A DNA stretch of 64,000 nucleotides from Zhengitettix transpicula (GCA_037074705.1 JAYJMR010000028.1:124001-188000); one strand, 5' to 3'; shown: positions 22,763 to 37,173, counted from the stretch's first letter. A program made the numbers and translations. Notes: a model not told the origin generated them from the letters alone.

Positions 22763-25700
22763 TCTCCCAAATTTGCGTCTTTTTGTGTGAGTTATGTGTC
22801 TCATCAAATAATAGCGTTCCCGCTGAAGACGATGACGTCAACCGCAGATCGCTAGCTGCAGCCGTTTAGGAGCTTAAGGCGTTTTTCTGTTTTTTTCAAT
22901 TTTTGCTTCTTTTCTCCCAAATGTGCGTCTTTTTGTGTGAGTTATGGGTCTCATCCTTTAAAAGCGTTCCCACTGAAGTCGATTACGTTACGCGCAGGTT
23001 GCTAACTGTAGCCGTTTAGGAGCTACAGGCGTTTTTCTTTTTTTTCACTTTTTGCTTGTTTTCTCCCAAATGTGCGTTATTTCGCGTGAGTTTTGGGTCT
23101 CATGCTATGGAAGCGATCCCGCTGAAGACGATGACGTCACACGCAGGTCGCTAGCTGCAATTTTTTAGGAGCTTAAAGCGTTTTACTGTTTTATTCACTT
23201 TTTACAAGTTTTCTCCCAAATGTGCGTCTTTTCGCGTGATTTATGGGTCTCGCCCTATGGAAGCGTTCCCGCTGATGACGATGACATCACCCGCAGATCG
23301 CTTGCTGCAGTTTTCTAGGGGCTTCATGCGTTTTTCTGTTTTTTTCACTTTTTGCGAGTTTTCTCCCAAATGTGCATCTTTTTTCGTGAGTTATGGGTCT
23401 CAACAAATAAATGCGTTCCCGCTGAAGACGATGCCGTCCCTTGCAGTTCGCTAGCTGCAGCCGTTTAGGAGCTTAAGGCGTTTTTCTGTTTGTTTTAATT
23501 TTTGCTTCTTTTCTCCCAAATGTGCTTATTTTAGCGTGCGTTGTGGGTCTTATCCTATGGAATCGTTCCTCCTGAGTACGATGCCGTCACCCGCAGGCCG
23601 ATAGCTGCAGCCGTTTAGCTGCTACAGGGTTTTTTTCTGTTATTTTCACTTTTTGCTTGTTTTCTCCCAAATGTGCGTCTTTTCACGTGAGTTATGGGTC
23701 TCATCCTAAGGAAGCGTTCCCGCTGAAGACGATGCCGTCACCCGCAAATCGCTAGCTGGAGCCGTTTAGGAGCTAAAGGCGTTTTTCAGTTTTTTTCACT
23801 TTTGCTTGCTCTCTCCCAAATCTGCATCTCTTCGCGTGAGTTATGGGTCTCATCCTATGGACGCGTTCCCGCTGAAGACGATGACGTCACCCGCAGGTCG
23901 CAAGCTGCATTTGTTTAGGAGCTAAACGCGTTTTTCTGTTTTTTTTTACTTTTGCTTGTTTTCTCCCAAATGTGCGTCTTTTGCGTGAGTTATGTGTCTC
24001 ATCAAATAAAAGCGTTCCAGCTGAAGACAATGACGTCACCCGCAGATCGCTAGCTGCAGCCGTTAAGGAGCTACAGGCGTTTTTTTTTCACTTTTTGCTT
24101 GTTTTCTCCCAAATGTGCGTCTTTTTGCGTGAGTTATGGGTCTCATCCTATTGAACCGTTCCCGCTGAAGACGATGACGTCACCCGCAGGTAACCAGCTC
24201 CAGTTGTTTAGGAGCTTAAGGCGTTTTTCTGTTTTTTTCACTTTTTTATTGTTTTCTCCCAAATTTGCGTCTTTTCGAATGAGTTATGGGTCTCATCCTA
24301 TAAAAGCGTTCCCACTGAAGACGATTACGTTACGCGCAGGTTGCTAACTGTAGCCGTTTAGGAGTCACAGGCGTTTTTCTTTATTTTTCACTTTTTGCTT
24401 GTTTTCCTCAAAAATGTGCGTATTTTCGCGTTAGTTATGGATCTCATCCTATGGAAGCGTTTCGCTAAAGACGATGACGTCATCCTTTGGTAGCAAGCTG
24501 CAGCCGTTTAGGCGCTACAGGCGTTTTTCTGTTTTTTTTATTTTTTGCTTCATTTCTCTCAAATGTGAGTCTTTTTGCCGTGAGTTATGGGTCTCATGCT
24601 ATGGAAGCGATCCCGCTGAAGACTATGACGTCACACGCAGGTCGCTAGCTGCAGTTTTTTAGGAGCTTAAGGCGTTTTACTGTTTTCTTCACTTTTTACT
24701 TGTTTTCTCCCAAAAGTGCGTCTTTTTGCGTGAGTTATGGGTCTCAACAAATAAATGCGTTATCGCTGAAGACGATGCCGTCACCCGCAGTTCGCTAGCT
24801 GCAGCCGTTTATGAGTTTAAGGCTATTTTCTGTTTTTTTCAATTTTGCTTCTTTTCTCCCAAATGTGCTTATTTTCGCGTAAGTTGTGGGTCTTATCCTA
24901 TGGAATCGATCCCCCTGAGTACGATGCCGTCACCCGCAGGCCGCTAGCTGCAGCCGTTGCTACAGGGTTTTTTCTGTTTTTTCAATTTTGCTTGTTTTGT
25001 CCCAAATGTGCGTCTTTTCGCGTAAATCATGGGTCTCATCCTATGGAAGCGTTCCGCTGAAGACGATGACGTCACCCGCAAATCGCTAGCTGGAGCCGTT
25101 TAGGAGCTAAAGGCGTTTTTCTGTTTTTTTCACTTTTGCTTGCTCTCTCCATATGTGCGTCTTTTCGCGGGAGTTATGTGTCTCATCATCTTAAAGCGTT
25201 CCCGCTAAAGACGATGACGTCACCCGCAGGTCGCTAGCTGCAGTTGTTTAGGAGCTGAAGGCGTTTTTCTGTTTTTTTCACTTTTTGCTTCTTTTCTCCC
25301 AAATCTGCATCTTTTCGCGTGAGTTATGTGTCTCATCCTATGGACGCGTTCCCGCTGAAGACGATGACGTCACCCGCAGGTCTCAAGCTGCAGTTGTTTA
25401 GGAGCTTAAGGCGTTTTTCTGTTTTTTTCACTTTTTGCTTGTTTTCTCCCAAATGTGCGTCTTTTGCGTGAGTTATGTGTCTCATCAAATAAAAGCGTTC
25501 CCGCTGAAGACAATAACGTCACACGCAGATCGCTAGCCGCAGCCGTTTAGGAGTTACAGGCGTTTTTTTTTCACTTTTTGCTTGTTTTCTCCCAAATGTG
25601 CGTCTTTTCGCGTGAGTTATGGGTCTCATCCTATTGAAGCGTTCCCGCTGAAAACGATGACGTCACCCGCAGGTCGCTAGCTGCAGTTGTTTTGGAGCTT

Positions 25701-27745
25701 AAGGCGTTTTTCTGTTTTTTTTCCGTTTTTCTTTTTTTTCTCCCAAATGTGCGTCTTTTCGCGTGAGTTATGGAACTCACCCTATGTAAGCGTTCTTGGT
25801 GAAGACGATGACGTTACCCGCAGGTCGCTAGCTGCAGTTTTTTAGTAGCTTAAGGCGTTTTTCTGTTTTTATCACTTTTTACTTGTTTTCTCCCAAATGT
25901 GCGTCTTTTCGCATGAGGTATGGGTCTCATTCTATTGAAGCGTTCCCTCTGAAAACGACGACTTCACCCGCAAGTCGCTAGGAGCTTAAGGCGGTTTCTT
26001 GTTTTTTTCACTTTTTGTTGTTTTCTCCCAAATGTGCGTCTTTTCTCGTGAGTTATGGGTCTTATCCTGTTGAAGCGTTCCCGCTGAAGACGATAACGTC
26101 TCCCGCAGGTCGAAAGCTGAAGTTTTTTAGGAGCTAAAGGCGTTTTTCTGTTTTTCTCACTTTTTTCTTGTTTTCTCCTAAATGTGCGTCTTTTCTCGTG
26201 CGTTATGGGTCTCATTAAATAATAGCGTTCCCCCTTAAAACGATGATGTCGCCCGCAGATCGCTAGCTGCATCTGTTTAGGAGCTAAAGGCGTTTTTCTT
26301 TTTTTTCTTTTTTTTTGCTTCTTTTCTCAAAATGTGCGTCTTTTCGCGTAAGTTATGGGTATCATCCTATAAAAGCGTTCCCTCTGAAACGATGACGTTA
26401 CCCGCAGGTCTGCAGCCGTTTAGGTGTTACAGGCGTTTTTCTGTTATTTACACTATTTGATGGTTTTCTCCCAAATGTGCGTCTTTTCGCCTGAGTTATG
26501 GGTCTCATCCTATGGAAGCGTCCCCGCTGAAGACGATGACGTCACCCGAAGGTCGCTAGCTGCAACCGTTTAGGAGCTACAGGCGTTTTTCTGTTTTTTC
26601 ACTTCTTGCTTATTTTCTCTCAAATGTGCGTCTTTTTGCGTGAGTTATTGTTTCTCATCGCATGGAAGCGTTCTTGCTGAAGACGATGACATCCTCCGCA
26701 GGTCGCTAGCTGCAGCCGTTTATCAGCTAAAGCCGATTTCTGTTTTTTTCACGTTTTGCTTCTTTTATCCCAAATGTGCTTATTTTCGCGTAAGTTGTGG
26801 GTCTTATCCTATGGAATCGATCCCCCTGAGTACGATGCCGTCACCCGCAGGCCGCTAGCTGCAGCCGTTGCTACAGGGTTTTTTCTGTTTTTTTCAATTT
26901 TTGCTTGTTTTGTCCCAAATGTGCGTCTTTTCGCGTAAATCATGGGTCTCATCCTATGGAAGCGTTCCCGCTGAAGACGATGACGTCACCCGCAAATCGC
27001 TAGCTGGAGCCGTTTAGGAGCTAAAGGCGTTTTTCTGTTTTTTTTATTTTTTGCTTCATTTCTCTCAAAGGTGAGTCTTTTTGCGTGAGTTATGGGTCTC
27101 ATGCTATGGAAGCTATCCCGCTGAAGACGATGACGTCACCCGCAGGTCGCTAGCTGCAGTTTTTTAGGAGCTTAATGCGTTTTACTGTTTTCTTCACTTT
27201 TTACTTGTTTTCTCCCAAATGTGCGTCTTTTCGCGTGAGTTATGGGTCTCAACCTATGGAAGCGTTCCCGCTGAAGATGATGACGTCACCCGCATATCGC
27301 TAGCTGCAGTTTTCTAGGGGCTTAAGGCGTTTTTCTGTTTATTTCTTTTTTGCGAGTTTTCTCCAAAATGTGCGTCTTTTGCATGAGTTATGGGTCTCAA
27401 CAAATAAAAGCGTTCCCGCTGAAGACGATGCCGTAACCCGCAGTTCGCTAGCTGCAGCCGTTTAGGAGCTTAAGGCGTTTTTCTGTTTTTTTCAATTTTG
27501 CTTTTTTTCTCCCAAATGTGCGTCTTTTTGTGTGAGTTATGTGTCTCATCAAATAATAGCGATCCCTCTGAAGACGATGACGTCACCCTCAGATCGCTAG
27601 CTGCAGCCGTTTAGGAGCTAAAGGCGTTTTTCTGTTTTTTTTTCTTTTTGCTTTTTTTCACCCAAATGTGCGTCTTTTCGCGTGAGTTATGTGTCTCATC
27701 CTATGGACGCGTTCCCGCTGAAGACGATGACGTCACCCGCAGGTC
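22757..27745 (+). repeat. ~150-bp satellite array, forward orientation (copy B)
   Basis: About 33 forward monomers that track 6,136-11,170 monomer by monomer. It starts inside m2 of the partial higher-order repeat. Differences include a two-monomer patch at ~25,620-25,890 that does not match copy A, a 14-bp loss near 25,980, and many one-base changes in T-runs. Small open frames are repeat periodicity. Confidence 0.96.
25890..26755 (+). repeat. Left arm of inverted repeat (copy B, shortened)
   Basis: Reverse-complement partner lies at ~29,738-30,603; paired landmarks (26,640 with 29,853) sum to 56,493, centre ~28,246. It is ~0.33 kb shorter than the arm in copy A because the two outer monomers (25,620-25,890) are of a different subtype from the opposite arm. 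Confidence 0.78.
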
Positions 27746-27760
27746 GCAAGACCAATAACT
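27735..27760. other. Satellite orientation switch (copy B)
   Basis: Same joint as at 11,171: GCAGGTCGCAAG followed by ACCAATAACTCACGCG. Identity at the breakpoint shows inheritance through the segmental duplication rather than a second inversion. Confidence 0.95.
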
Positions 27761-29737
27761 CACGCGAAAAGACGCACATTTGGGAGAAAACAAGCAAGTA
27801 GTGAAAAAAACAAAAAACGCCTGTAGCTCCTAAACGGCTGCTGCTAGCGTTCTGCAGGTGACGTCGTCGTATTTAGCGGGGACGCTTCTATAGACGAGAC
27901 CCATAACTCACGCGAAAAGACGCACATGTGGATAAAAGAAGCAAAACGTGAAAAAAAATAGAAAATCGGCTTTAGCTGATAAACGGCTGCAGCTACCGAC
28001 CTGCGGAAGATGTCATCGTCTTCAGCAAGAACGCTTCCATGCGATGAGAAACAATAACTCACGCAAAAAGACATACATTTGAGAAAAAATAAGCAAAAAG
28101 TGAAAAAAACAGAAAAACGCCTGTAGCTCCTAAACAGTTGCAGCTAGCGACCTTCGGGTGACGACATCGTCTTGTGCGGGGACGCTTCCATAGGATAAGA
28201 CCCATAACTCAGGCGAAAAGACGCACATTTGGGAGAAAACAATCAAAAAGTGTAAGAAACAGAAAAACGCCTGTAGCTCCTAAACGGCTGCAGCTAGCGA
28301 CCTGAGGGTAACGGCATCGTCTTCAGAGGGAACGCATTATAGGATGAGACCCATAACTTACGCGAAAAGACGCACATTTGGGAGAAAAGAAGCAAAAAGA
28401 GATAAAAACAGAAAAACGCCTTTAGCTCCTAAACGGCTGCAGCTTGCGATCTGCGGGCGACGTCATCGTCTTCAGCGGGTACGCTATTATTTGATGTGAC
28501 CAATAACTCACGAAAACGACGCACATTTGGGAGAAAACAAGCAAAAAGTGAGAAAAACAAAAAAATGCCTGTAGCTCTTAAACGGCTGCAACAAGAGACC
28601 TGCGGGTGACGTCTTCGTCTTCAGCGGAACGCTATTATTTGATGAGACCCATAACTCACGAAAAAAGACGCACATTTGGGAAAAACAAGCAAAAAGTGAG
28701 AAAAAGAGAAAACCGCCTTAAGCTCCTAAAAAACTGCAGCTAGCGACTTGCGGGTGACGTCTTTGTCTTCAGCGGGATCGCTCCCATAGCATGAGACCCA
28801 TAACTCACGCCAAAGCACTCACATTTGAGAGAAAAGAAGCAAAAAATTAAAAAAACAACAGAAAAACGCCTGCAGCTCCTAAACGGCTGCAGCTTGCGAC
28901 CAGCGGGTGACGTCATCATCTTTAACGGGGAAGCTTCCATAGGATGAGACCCATAACTATCGCGAAAAGACGCACATTTGGGAGAAATCAAGCAAAAAGT
29001 GAAAAAAACAGAAAAACGCCTGTAGCTCCTAAACTGCTGCAGTTAGCGACCTGCGGTAACGTCATCTTCTTTAGCGGGAACGCTTTTATAGGATAAGACC
29101 CATAACTCACACAAAAAGACGCACATTTGGGAGAAAACAAGCAAAAAGTGAAAAAAACAGAAAACACCTGTAGCTCTTAAACGGCTGCAACAAGAGACCT
29201 GCGGGTGACGTCATCGTCTTCAGCGGGATGGCATATATAGGATGAGACCCATTACTCACGCAAAAAGACTCATATTTGAGAGAAAAGAAGCAAAAAATGA
29301 AAAAAACAGAAAAACGCCTTCAGCTCTTAAACGGCTGCAAGCTAGCGACATGCGGGTGAAGTCATCGTCTTCAGCGGGAACGCTTCCATAGGATGAGACC
29401 CATAAGTAACGCGAAAACACGCACATTAAAAAAAAAAAGTGAAAAAAATAGAAAAACGTCTGTAGCTACTAAACTTTCTGCAGCTAGCGACCTGCGGGTG
29501 ACGTCATCGTCTTCAGCGGGAACGCTTTTATTTGACAAGACAATAACTCACGCGAAAAGACGCACATTTGGGAGAAAACAAGCAAAAAGTGAAAAAAAAA
29601 CAGAAAAACGACTTTAGCTCCTAAACAACTCCAGCTAGCGACCTGCGGGTGACGTCATCGTCTTCAGCGGGATTGCTTCCATAGGACGAGACCCATAACT
29701 CACGCGAAAAGACGCACATGTGGGTTAAAGAAGCAAA

Positions 29738-30603
29738 ACGTGAAAAAAACAGAAAATCGGCTTTAGCTGATAAACGGCTGCAGCTAGCGACCTGCGGAGG
29801 ATGTCATCGTCTTCAGCAAGAACGCTTCCATGCGATGAGAAACAATAACTCACGCAAAAAGACGCACATTTGAGAGAAAATAAGCAAGAAGTGAAAAAAA
29901 CAGAAAAACGCCTGTTGCTCCTAAACGGTTGCAGCTAGCGACCTTCGGTGACGTCATCGTCTTCAGCGGGGACGCTTCCATAGGATGAGACCCATAACTC
30001 AGGCGAAAAGACGCACATTTGGGAGAAAACCATCAAATAGTGTAAAAAACAGAAAAACGCCTGTAACACCTAAACGGCTGCAGACCTGCGGGTAACGTCA
30101 TCGTTTTCAGAGGGAACGCTTTTATAGGATGATACCCATAACTTACGCGAAAAGACGCACATTTTTGAGAAAGGAAGCAAAAAAAAAAGAAAAAAAAGAA
30201 AAACGCCTTTAGCTCCTAAACAGATGCAGCTAGCGATCTGCGGGCGACATCATCGTTTTAAGGGGGAACGCTATTATTTAATGAGACCCATAACGCACGA
30301 GAAAAGACGCACATTTAGGAGAAAACAAGAAAAAAGTGAGAAAAACAGAAAAACGCCTTTAGCTCCTAAAAAAACTTCAGCTTGCGACCTGCGGGAGACG
30401 TTATCGTCTTCAGCGGAACGCTTCAACAGGATAAGACCCATAACTCACGAGAAAAGACGCACATTTGGGGGAGAAAACAACAAAAAGTGAAAAAAACAAG
30501 AAACCGCGTTAAGCTCCTATACAACTGCAGGTAGCGACTTGCGGGTGAAGTCATCGTTTTCAGAGGGAACGCTTCAATAGATGAGACCCATACCTCATGC
30601 GAA
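29738..30603 (-). repeat. Right arm of inverted repeat (copy B)
   Basis: Mirror of 25,890-26,755. The sequence immediately outside (30,630-30,890, with GCTTGCAACCAACGGG and CCTGCCGGTAACG) matches both arms of copy A but not the left arm of copy B. Confidence 0.78.
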
Positions 30604-33600
30604 AAGACGCACATTTGGGAGAAAACAAGTAAAAATGAAAAAAACAGAAAAACGCCTTAAGCTCCTAAACGGTGCAGCTTGCAACCAACGGGTGACGTCA
30701 TCGTCTTTAGCGGAGACGCTTCAATAGGATAAGATCCATAACTAACGAGAAAAGACGCACATTTGGGAGAAAACAAGCAAAAAGTGAAAAAAACAGAAAA
30801 ACGTCTGCAGCTCCTAAACGGCTGCAGTTAGCGACCTGCCGGTAACGTCATCGTATTTAGCGGGAACACTTTTATAGGATGAGACCCATAACTCACGCGA
30901 AAAGACGCACATTTGGGAGAAAACAAGGAAAAAGTGAATAAAACAGAAAAACGACTTTAGCTCCTAAACAACTCCAGCTAGCGACCTGCGGGTGACGTCA
31001 TCGTCTTCAGCGGGATTGCTTCCTTGGACGAGACCCATAACTCACGCGAAAAGACGCACATGTGGGATAAAAGAAGCAAAACGTGAAAAAAAACAAAAAT
31101 CGGCTTTAGCTGATAAACGGCTGCAGCTAGCGACCTGCGGAAGATGTCATCGTCTTCAGCAAGAACGCTTCCATGCGATGAGAAACAATAACTCACGCAG
31201 AAAGACGCACATTTGAGAGAAAATAAGCAAGAAGTGAAAAAAACAGAAAAACGCCTGTAGCTCCTAAACGGTTGCAGCTAGCGATCTTCGGGTGACGGCA
31301 TCGTCTTCAGCGGTGACGCTTCCATAGGATGAGACCCATAACTCAGGCGAAAAGACGCACATTTGGGAGAAAACCATCAAATAGTGTAAAAAACAGAAAA
31401 ACGCCTGTAACACCTAAACGGCTGCAGACCTGCGGGTAACGTCATCGTTTTCAGAGGGAACGCTTTTATAGGATGATACCCATAACTTACGAGAAAAGAC
31501 GCACATTTAGGGGAAAACAAGAAAAAACTGAGAAAAACAGAAAAACGCCTTTAGCTCCTAAAAAACTTCAGCTTGCGACCCGCGGGTGACGTCATCGTCT
31601 TCAGCGGGAACGCTTCAACAGGATAAGACCCATAACTCACGAGAAAGACGCACATTTGGGAGAAAACAACAAAAAGTGAAAAAAACAAGTAAACGCCTTA
31701 AGCTCCTAAACAACTGCAGCTAGCGTAATGCGGGTGACGTCATCGTCTTCAGCAAAGACGCTTTTATAGGCTGAGACCCATAACTCACGCGAAAAGACGC
31801 ACATTTGGAAGAAAACAAGGAAAATGTGAAAAAAACAAAAAAACGCCTGTAGCTCCTAAACGGCTGCTGCTAGCGTTCTGCAGGTGACGTCATCGTATTC
31901 AGCGAGGACGCTTTTATAGGATGAGACCCATAACTCACGCGAAAAGACGCACATGTGGGATAAAAGAAGCAAAACGTGAAAAAAACAAAAAATCGGCTTT
32001 AGCTGATAAACGGCTGCAGCTTGCGATCTGCGGGCGACGTCATCGTCTTCAGCGGGAACGCTTTTATTTGATGAGACCCATAACTCACGAAAAAAGACGC
32101 ACATTTGGGAAAAAACAAGCAAAAAGTGAGGAAAAGAGAAAACCGCCTTTAGCTCCTAAAAAACTGCAGCTTGCGACCTGCGGGTGACGTCATCGTCTTC
32201 AGCGGGAACGCTTCCACAGAATGAGACCCATAACTCACGAGAAAAGACGCATATTTGGGAGAAAACAACATAAAGTGAAAAAAACAATAAACGCCTTAAG
32301 CTTCCTAACAACTGCAGCTAGCGACCTGTGGGTGAAGACATTGTCTTCAGAGGGAACGCTTCAATAGAATGAGACCCATAACTCACGCGAAAAGACGCAC
32401 ATTTGGGAGAAAACAAGGAAAAAGTGAAAAAAACAGAAAAACGCCTTAAGCTCCTAAAAAACTGCAGCTAGCGACCTGCGGGTGACGTCATCGTCTTCAG
32501 CGGGAACGCTTACATAGGGTGAGACCCATAACTCACGCGAAAATACGCACATTTAGGAGAAAACAAGTAAAAGTGCAAAAAACAGAAAAACGCCTTAAGC
32601 TCCTAAAAACTGCAGCTAGCGACTTGCGGGTGACGTCTTCGTCTTCAGCGGGATCGCTTCCATAGCATGAGACCCATAACTCACGCCAAAGCACTCACAT
32701 TTGAGAGAAAAGAAGCAAAAAATAAAAAAAAAAAACAGAAAAACGCCTGTAGCTCCTAAACGGCTGCAGCTTGCGACCAGCGGGTGACGTCATCATCTTT
32801 ACCGGGGAAGCTTCCATAGGATGAGACCCATAACTAACGCGAAAAGACGCACATTTGGGAGAAAACAAGCAAAAAGTGAAAAAACAGAAAAACGTCTGTA
32901 GCTCCTAAACGGCTGCAGTTAGCGACCTGCGGGTAACGTCATCTTCTTTAGCGGGAACGCTTTTATCGGATGAGACCCATAAATCACGCGAAAAGACGCA
33001 CATGTGGGATAAAAGAAGCAAAACGTGAAAAAAACAGAATATCGGCTTTAGCTGATAAACGGCTGCAGCTAGCGACCTGCGGAAGAAGTCATCGTCTTCA
33101 GCAAGAACGCTTCCATGCGATGAGAAACAATAACTCACGCAAAAAGACGCACATTTGAGAGAAAATAAGCAAGAAGTGAAAAAAACAGAAAAACGCCTGT
33201 AGCTCCTAAACGGTTGCAGCTAGCGACCTTCGGGTGACGTCATCGTCTTCAGCGGGGACGCTTCCATAGGATGAGACCCATAACTCAGGCGAAAAGACGC
33301 ACATTTGGGAGAAAACCATCAAATCGTGTAAAAAACAGAAAAACGCCTGTAACACCTAAACGGCTGCAGACCTGCGGGTAACGTCATCGTTTTCAGAGGG
33401 AACGCTTTTATAGGATGATACCCATAACTTAGGCGAAAAGACGCACATTTTTGAGAAAAGAAACAAAAAAAAAAGAAAAAAAAGAAAAACGCCTTTAGCT
33501 CCTAAACAGATGCAGCTAGCGATCTGCGGGCGACATCATCGTCTTTAGCGGGAACGCTATTATTTGATGAGACCCATAACTCACGAGAAAAGACGCACAT

Positions 33601-33886
33601 TTGGGAGAAAACAACAAAAAGTGAAAAAAACAAGAAAACGCCTTAAGCTCCTAAACAACTGCAGCTAGCGTAATGCGGGTGACGTCATCGTCTTCAGCGG
33701 ATACTCTTCCATAGGCTGAGACCCATAACTCACGCCAAAAGACGCACATTTGGAAGAAAACAAGGAAAATGTGAAAAAAACAAAAAAACGCCTGTAGCTC
33801 CTAAACGGCTGCTGCTAGCGTTCTGCAGGTGACGTCATCGTATTCAGCGAGGACGCTTTTATAGGATGAGACCCATAACTAACGCA
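30600..33886 (-). repeat. 3.29-kb tandem duplication, first unit
   Basis: Landmarks 30,992, 31,856 and 32,905 recur at 34,278, 35,144 and 36,192, an offset of 3,286-3,288 bp, equal to 22 monomers of ~149.4 bp. Order and private variants are identical (for example CGGCTGCTGCTAGCG, ATACTCTTCCATAGGCTG, GGATTGCTTCCTTGG). It is absent from copy A, so it arose after the A/B duplication or was lost from A. Confidence 0.92.
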
Positions 33887-36800
33887 AAAAGACGCACATT
33901 TGGGAGAAAACAAGCAAAAGTGAAAAAAACAGAAAAACGCCTTAAGCTCCTAAACGGCTGCAGCTTGCAACCAACGGGTGACGTCATCGTCTTTAGCGGA
34001 GACGCTTCAATAGGATAAGATCCATAACTAACGAGAAAAGACGCACATTTGGGAGAAAACAAGCAAAAAGTGAAAAAAACAGAAAAACGTCTGCAGCTCC
34101 TAAACGGCTGCAGTTAGCGACCTGCCGGTAACGTCATCGTCTTTAGCGGGAACACTTTTATAGGATGAGACCCATAACTCACGCGAAAAGACGCACATTT
34201 GGGAGAAAACAAGGAAAAAGTGAATAAAACAGAAAAACGACTTTAGCTCCTAAACAACTCCAGCTAGCGACCTGCGGGTGACGTCATCGTCTTCAGCGGG
34301 ATTGCTTCCTTGGACGAGACCCATAACTCACGCGAAAAGACGCACATGTGGGATAAAAGAAGCAAAACGTGAAAAAAAACAAAAAATCGCTTTAGCTGAT
34401 AAACGGCTGCAGCTAGCGACCTGCGGAAGATGTCATCGTCTTCAGCAAGAACGCTTCCATGCGATGAGAAACAATAACTCACGCAGAAAGACGCACATTT
34501 GAGAGAAAATAAGCAAGAAGTGAAAAAAAAGGAAAAACGCCTGTAGCTCCTAAACGGTTGCAGCTAGCGATCTTCGGTGACGGCATCGTCTTCAGCGGTG
34601 ACGCTTCCATAGGATGAGACCCATAACTCAGGCGAAAAGACGCACATTTGGGAGAAAACCATCAAATAGTGTAAAAAACAGAAAAACGCCTGTAACACCT
34701 AAACGGCTGCAGACCTGCGGGTAACGTCATCGTTTTCAGAGGGAACGCTTTTATAGGATGATACCCATAACTTACGAGAAAAGACGCACATTTAGGGGAA
34801 AACAAGAAAAAACTGAGAAAAACAGAAAAACGCCTTTAGCTCCTAAAAAACTTCAGCTTGCGACCCGCGGGTGACGTCATCGTCTTCAGCGGGAACGCTT
34901 CAACAGGATAAGACCCATAACTCACGAGAAAAGACGCACATTTGGGAGAAAACAACAAAAAGTGAAAAAAAACAAGAAAACGCCTTAAGCTCCTAAACAA
35001 CTGCAGCTAGCGTAATGCGGGTGACGTCATCGTCTTCAGCGAGGACGCTTTTATAGGCTGAGACCCATAACTCACGCGAAAAGACGCACATTTGGAAGAA
35101 AACAAGGAAAATGTGAAAAAAACAAAAAAAACGCCTGTAGCTCCTAAACGGCTGCTGCTAGCGTTCTGCAGGTGACGTCATCGTATTCAGCGAGGACGCT
35201 TTTATAGGATGAGACCCATAACTCACGCGAAAAGACGCACATGTGGGATAAAAGAAGCAAAACGTGAAAAAAACAAAAAATCGGCTTTAGCTGATAAACG
35301 GCTGCAGCTTGCGATCTGCGGGCGACGTCATCGTCTTCAGCGGGAACGCTTTTATTTGATGAGACCCATAACTCACGAAAAAAAGACGCACATTTGGGAA
35401 AAAACAAGCAAAAAGTGAGGAAAGAGAAAACCGCCTTTAGCTCCTAAAAAACTGCAGCTTGCGACCTGCGGGTGACGTCATCGTCTTCAGCGGGAACGCT
35501 TCCACAGAATGAGACCCATAACTCACGAGAAAAGACGCATATTTGGGAGAAAACAACATAAAGTGAAAAAAACAATAAACGCCTTAAGCTTCCTAACAAC
35601 TGCAGCTAGCGACCTGTGGGTGAAGACATTGTCTTCAGAGGGAACGCTTCAATAGAATGAGACCCATAACTCACGCGAAAAGACGCACATTTGGGAGAAA
35701 ACAAGCAAAAAGTGAAAAAAACAGAAAAACGCCTTAAGCTCCTAAAAAACTGCAGCTAGCGACCTGCGGGTGACGTCATCGTCTTCAGCGGGAACGCTTA
35801 CATAGGGTGAGACCCATAACTCACGCGAAAATACGCACATTTAGGAGAAAACAATTAAAAAGTGCAAATAACAGAAAAACGCCTTAAGCTCCTAAAAAAC
35901 TGCAGCTAGCGACTTGCGGGTGACGTCTTCGTCTTCAGCGGGATCGCTTCCATAGCATGAGACCCATAACTCACGCCAAAGCACTCACATTTGAGAGAAA
36001 AGAAGCAAAAAATAAAAAAAAACAGAAAAACGCCTGTAGCTCCTAAACGGCTGCAGCTTGCGACCAGCGGGTGACGTCATCATCTTTACCGGGGAAGCTT
36101 CCATAGGATGAGACCCATAACTAACGCGAAAAGACGCACATTTGGGAGAAAACAAGCAAAAAGTGAAAAAACAGAAAAACGCCTGTAGCTCCTAAACTGC
36201 TGCAGTTAGCGACCTGCGGGTAACGTCATCTTCTTTAGCGGGAACGCTTTTATCGGATGAGACCCATAAATCACGCGAAAAGACGCACATGTGGGATAAA
36301 AGAAGCAAAACGTGAAAAAAACAGAATATCGGCTTTAGCTGATAAACGGCTGCAGCTAGCGACCTGCGGAAGAAGTCATCGTCTTCAGCAAGAACGCTTC
36401 CATGCGATGAGAAACAATAACTCACGCAAAAAGACGCACATTTGAGAGAAAATAAGCAAGAAGTGAAAAAAACAGAAAAACGCCTGTAGCTCCTAAACGG
36501 TTGCAGCTAGCGACCTTCGGGTGACGTCATCGTCTTCAGCGGGGACGCTTCCATAGGATGAGACCCATAACTCAGGCGAAAAGACGCACATTTGGGAGAA
36601 AACCATCAAATCGTGTAAAAAACAGAAAAACGCCTGTAACACCTAAACGGCTGCAGACCTGCGGGTAACGTCATCGTTTTCAGAGGGAACGCTTTTATAG
36701 GATGATACCCATAACTTAGGCGAAAAGACGCACATTTTTGAGAAAAGAAACAAAAAAAAAAGAAAAAAAAGAAAAACGCCTTTAGCTCCTAAACAGATGC

Positions 36801-37173
36801 AGCTAGCGATCTGCGGGCGACATCATCGTCTTAAGCGGGAACGCTATTATTTGATGAGACCCATAACTCACGAGAAAAGACGCACATTTGGGAGAAAACA
36901 ACAAAAAGTGAAAAAAACAAGAAAACGCCTTAAGCTCCTAAACAACTGCAGCTAGCGTAATGCGGGTGACGTCATCGTCTTCAGCGGATACTCTTCCATA
37001 GGCTGAGACCCATAACTCACCACAAAGACGCACATTTGGAAGAAAACAAGGAAAATGTGAAAAAAACAAAAAAACGCCTGTAGCTCCTAAACGGCTGCTG
37101 CTAGCGTTCTGCAGGTGACGTCATCGTATTCAGCGAGGACGCTTTTATAGGATGAGACCCATAACTAACGCGA
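33887..37173 (-). repeat. 3.29-kb tandem duplication, second unit
   Basis: Second copy of 30,600-33,886. The joint is near 33,887, in CATAACTAACGCAAAAAGACGC, where the end of unit 1 (ACTAACGC) runs into the start of unit 2. Unit 2 ends at ~37,173 with ACTAACGCGAAAAGACGC. Differences between units are few, mainly in A-runs. Confidence 0.92.
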
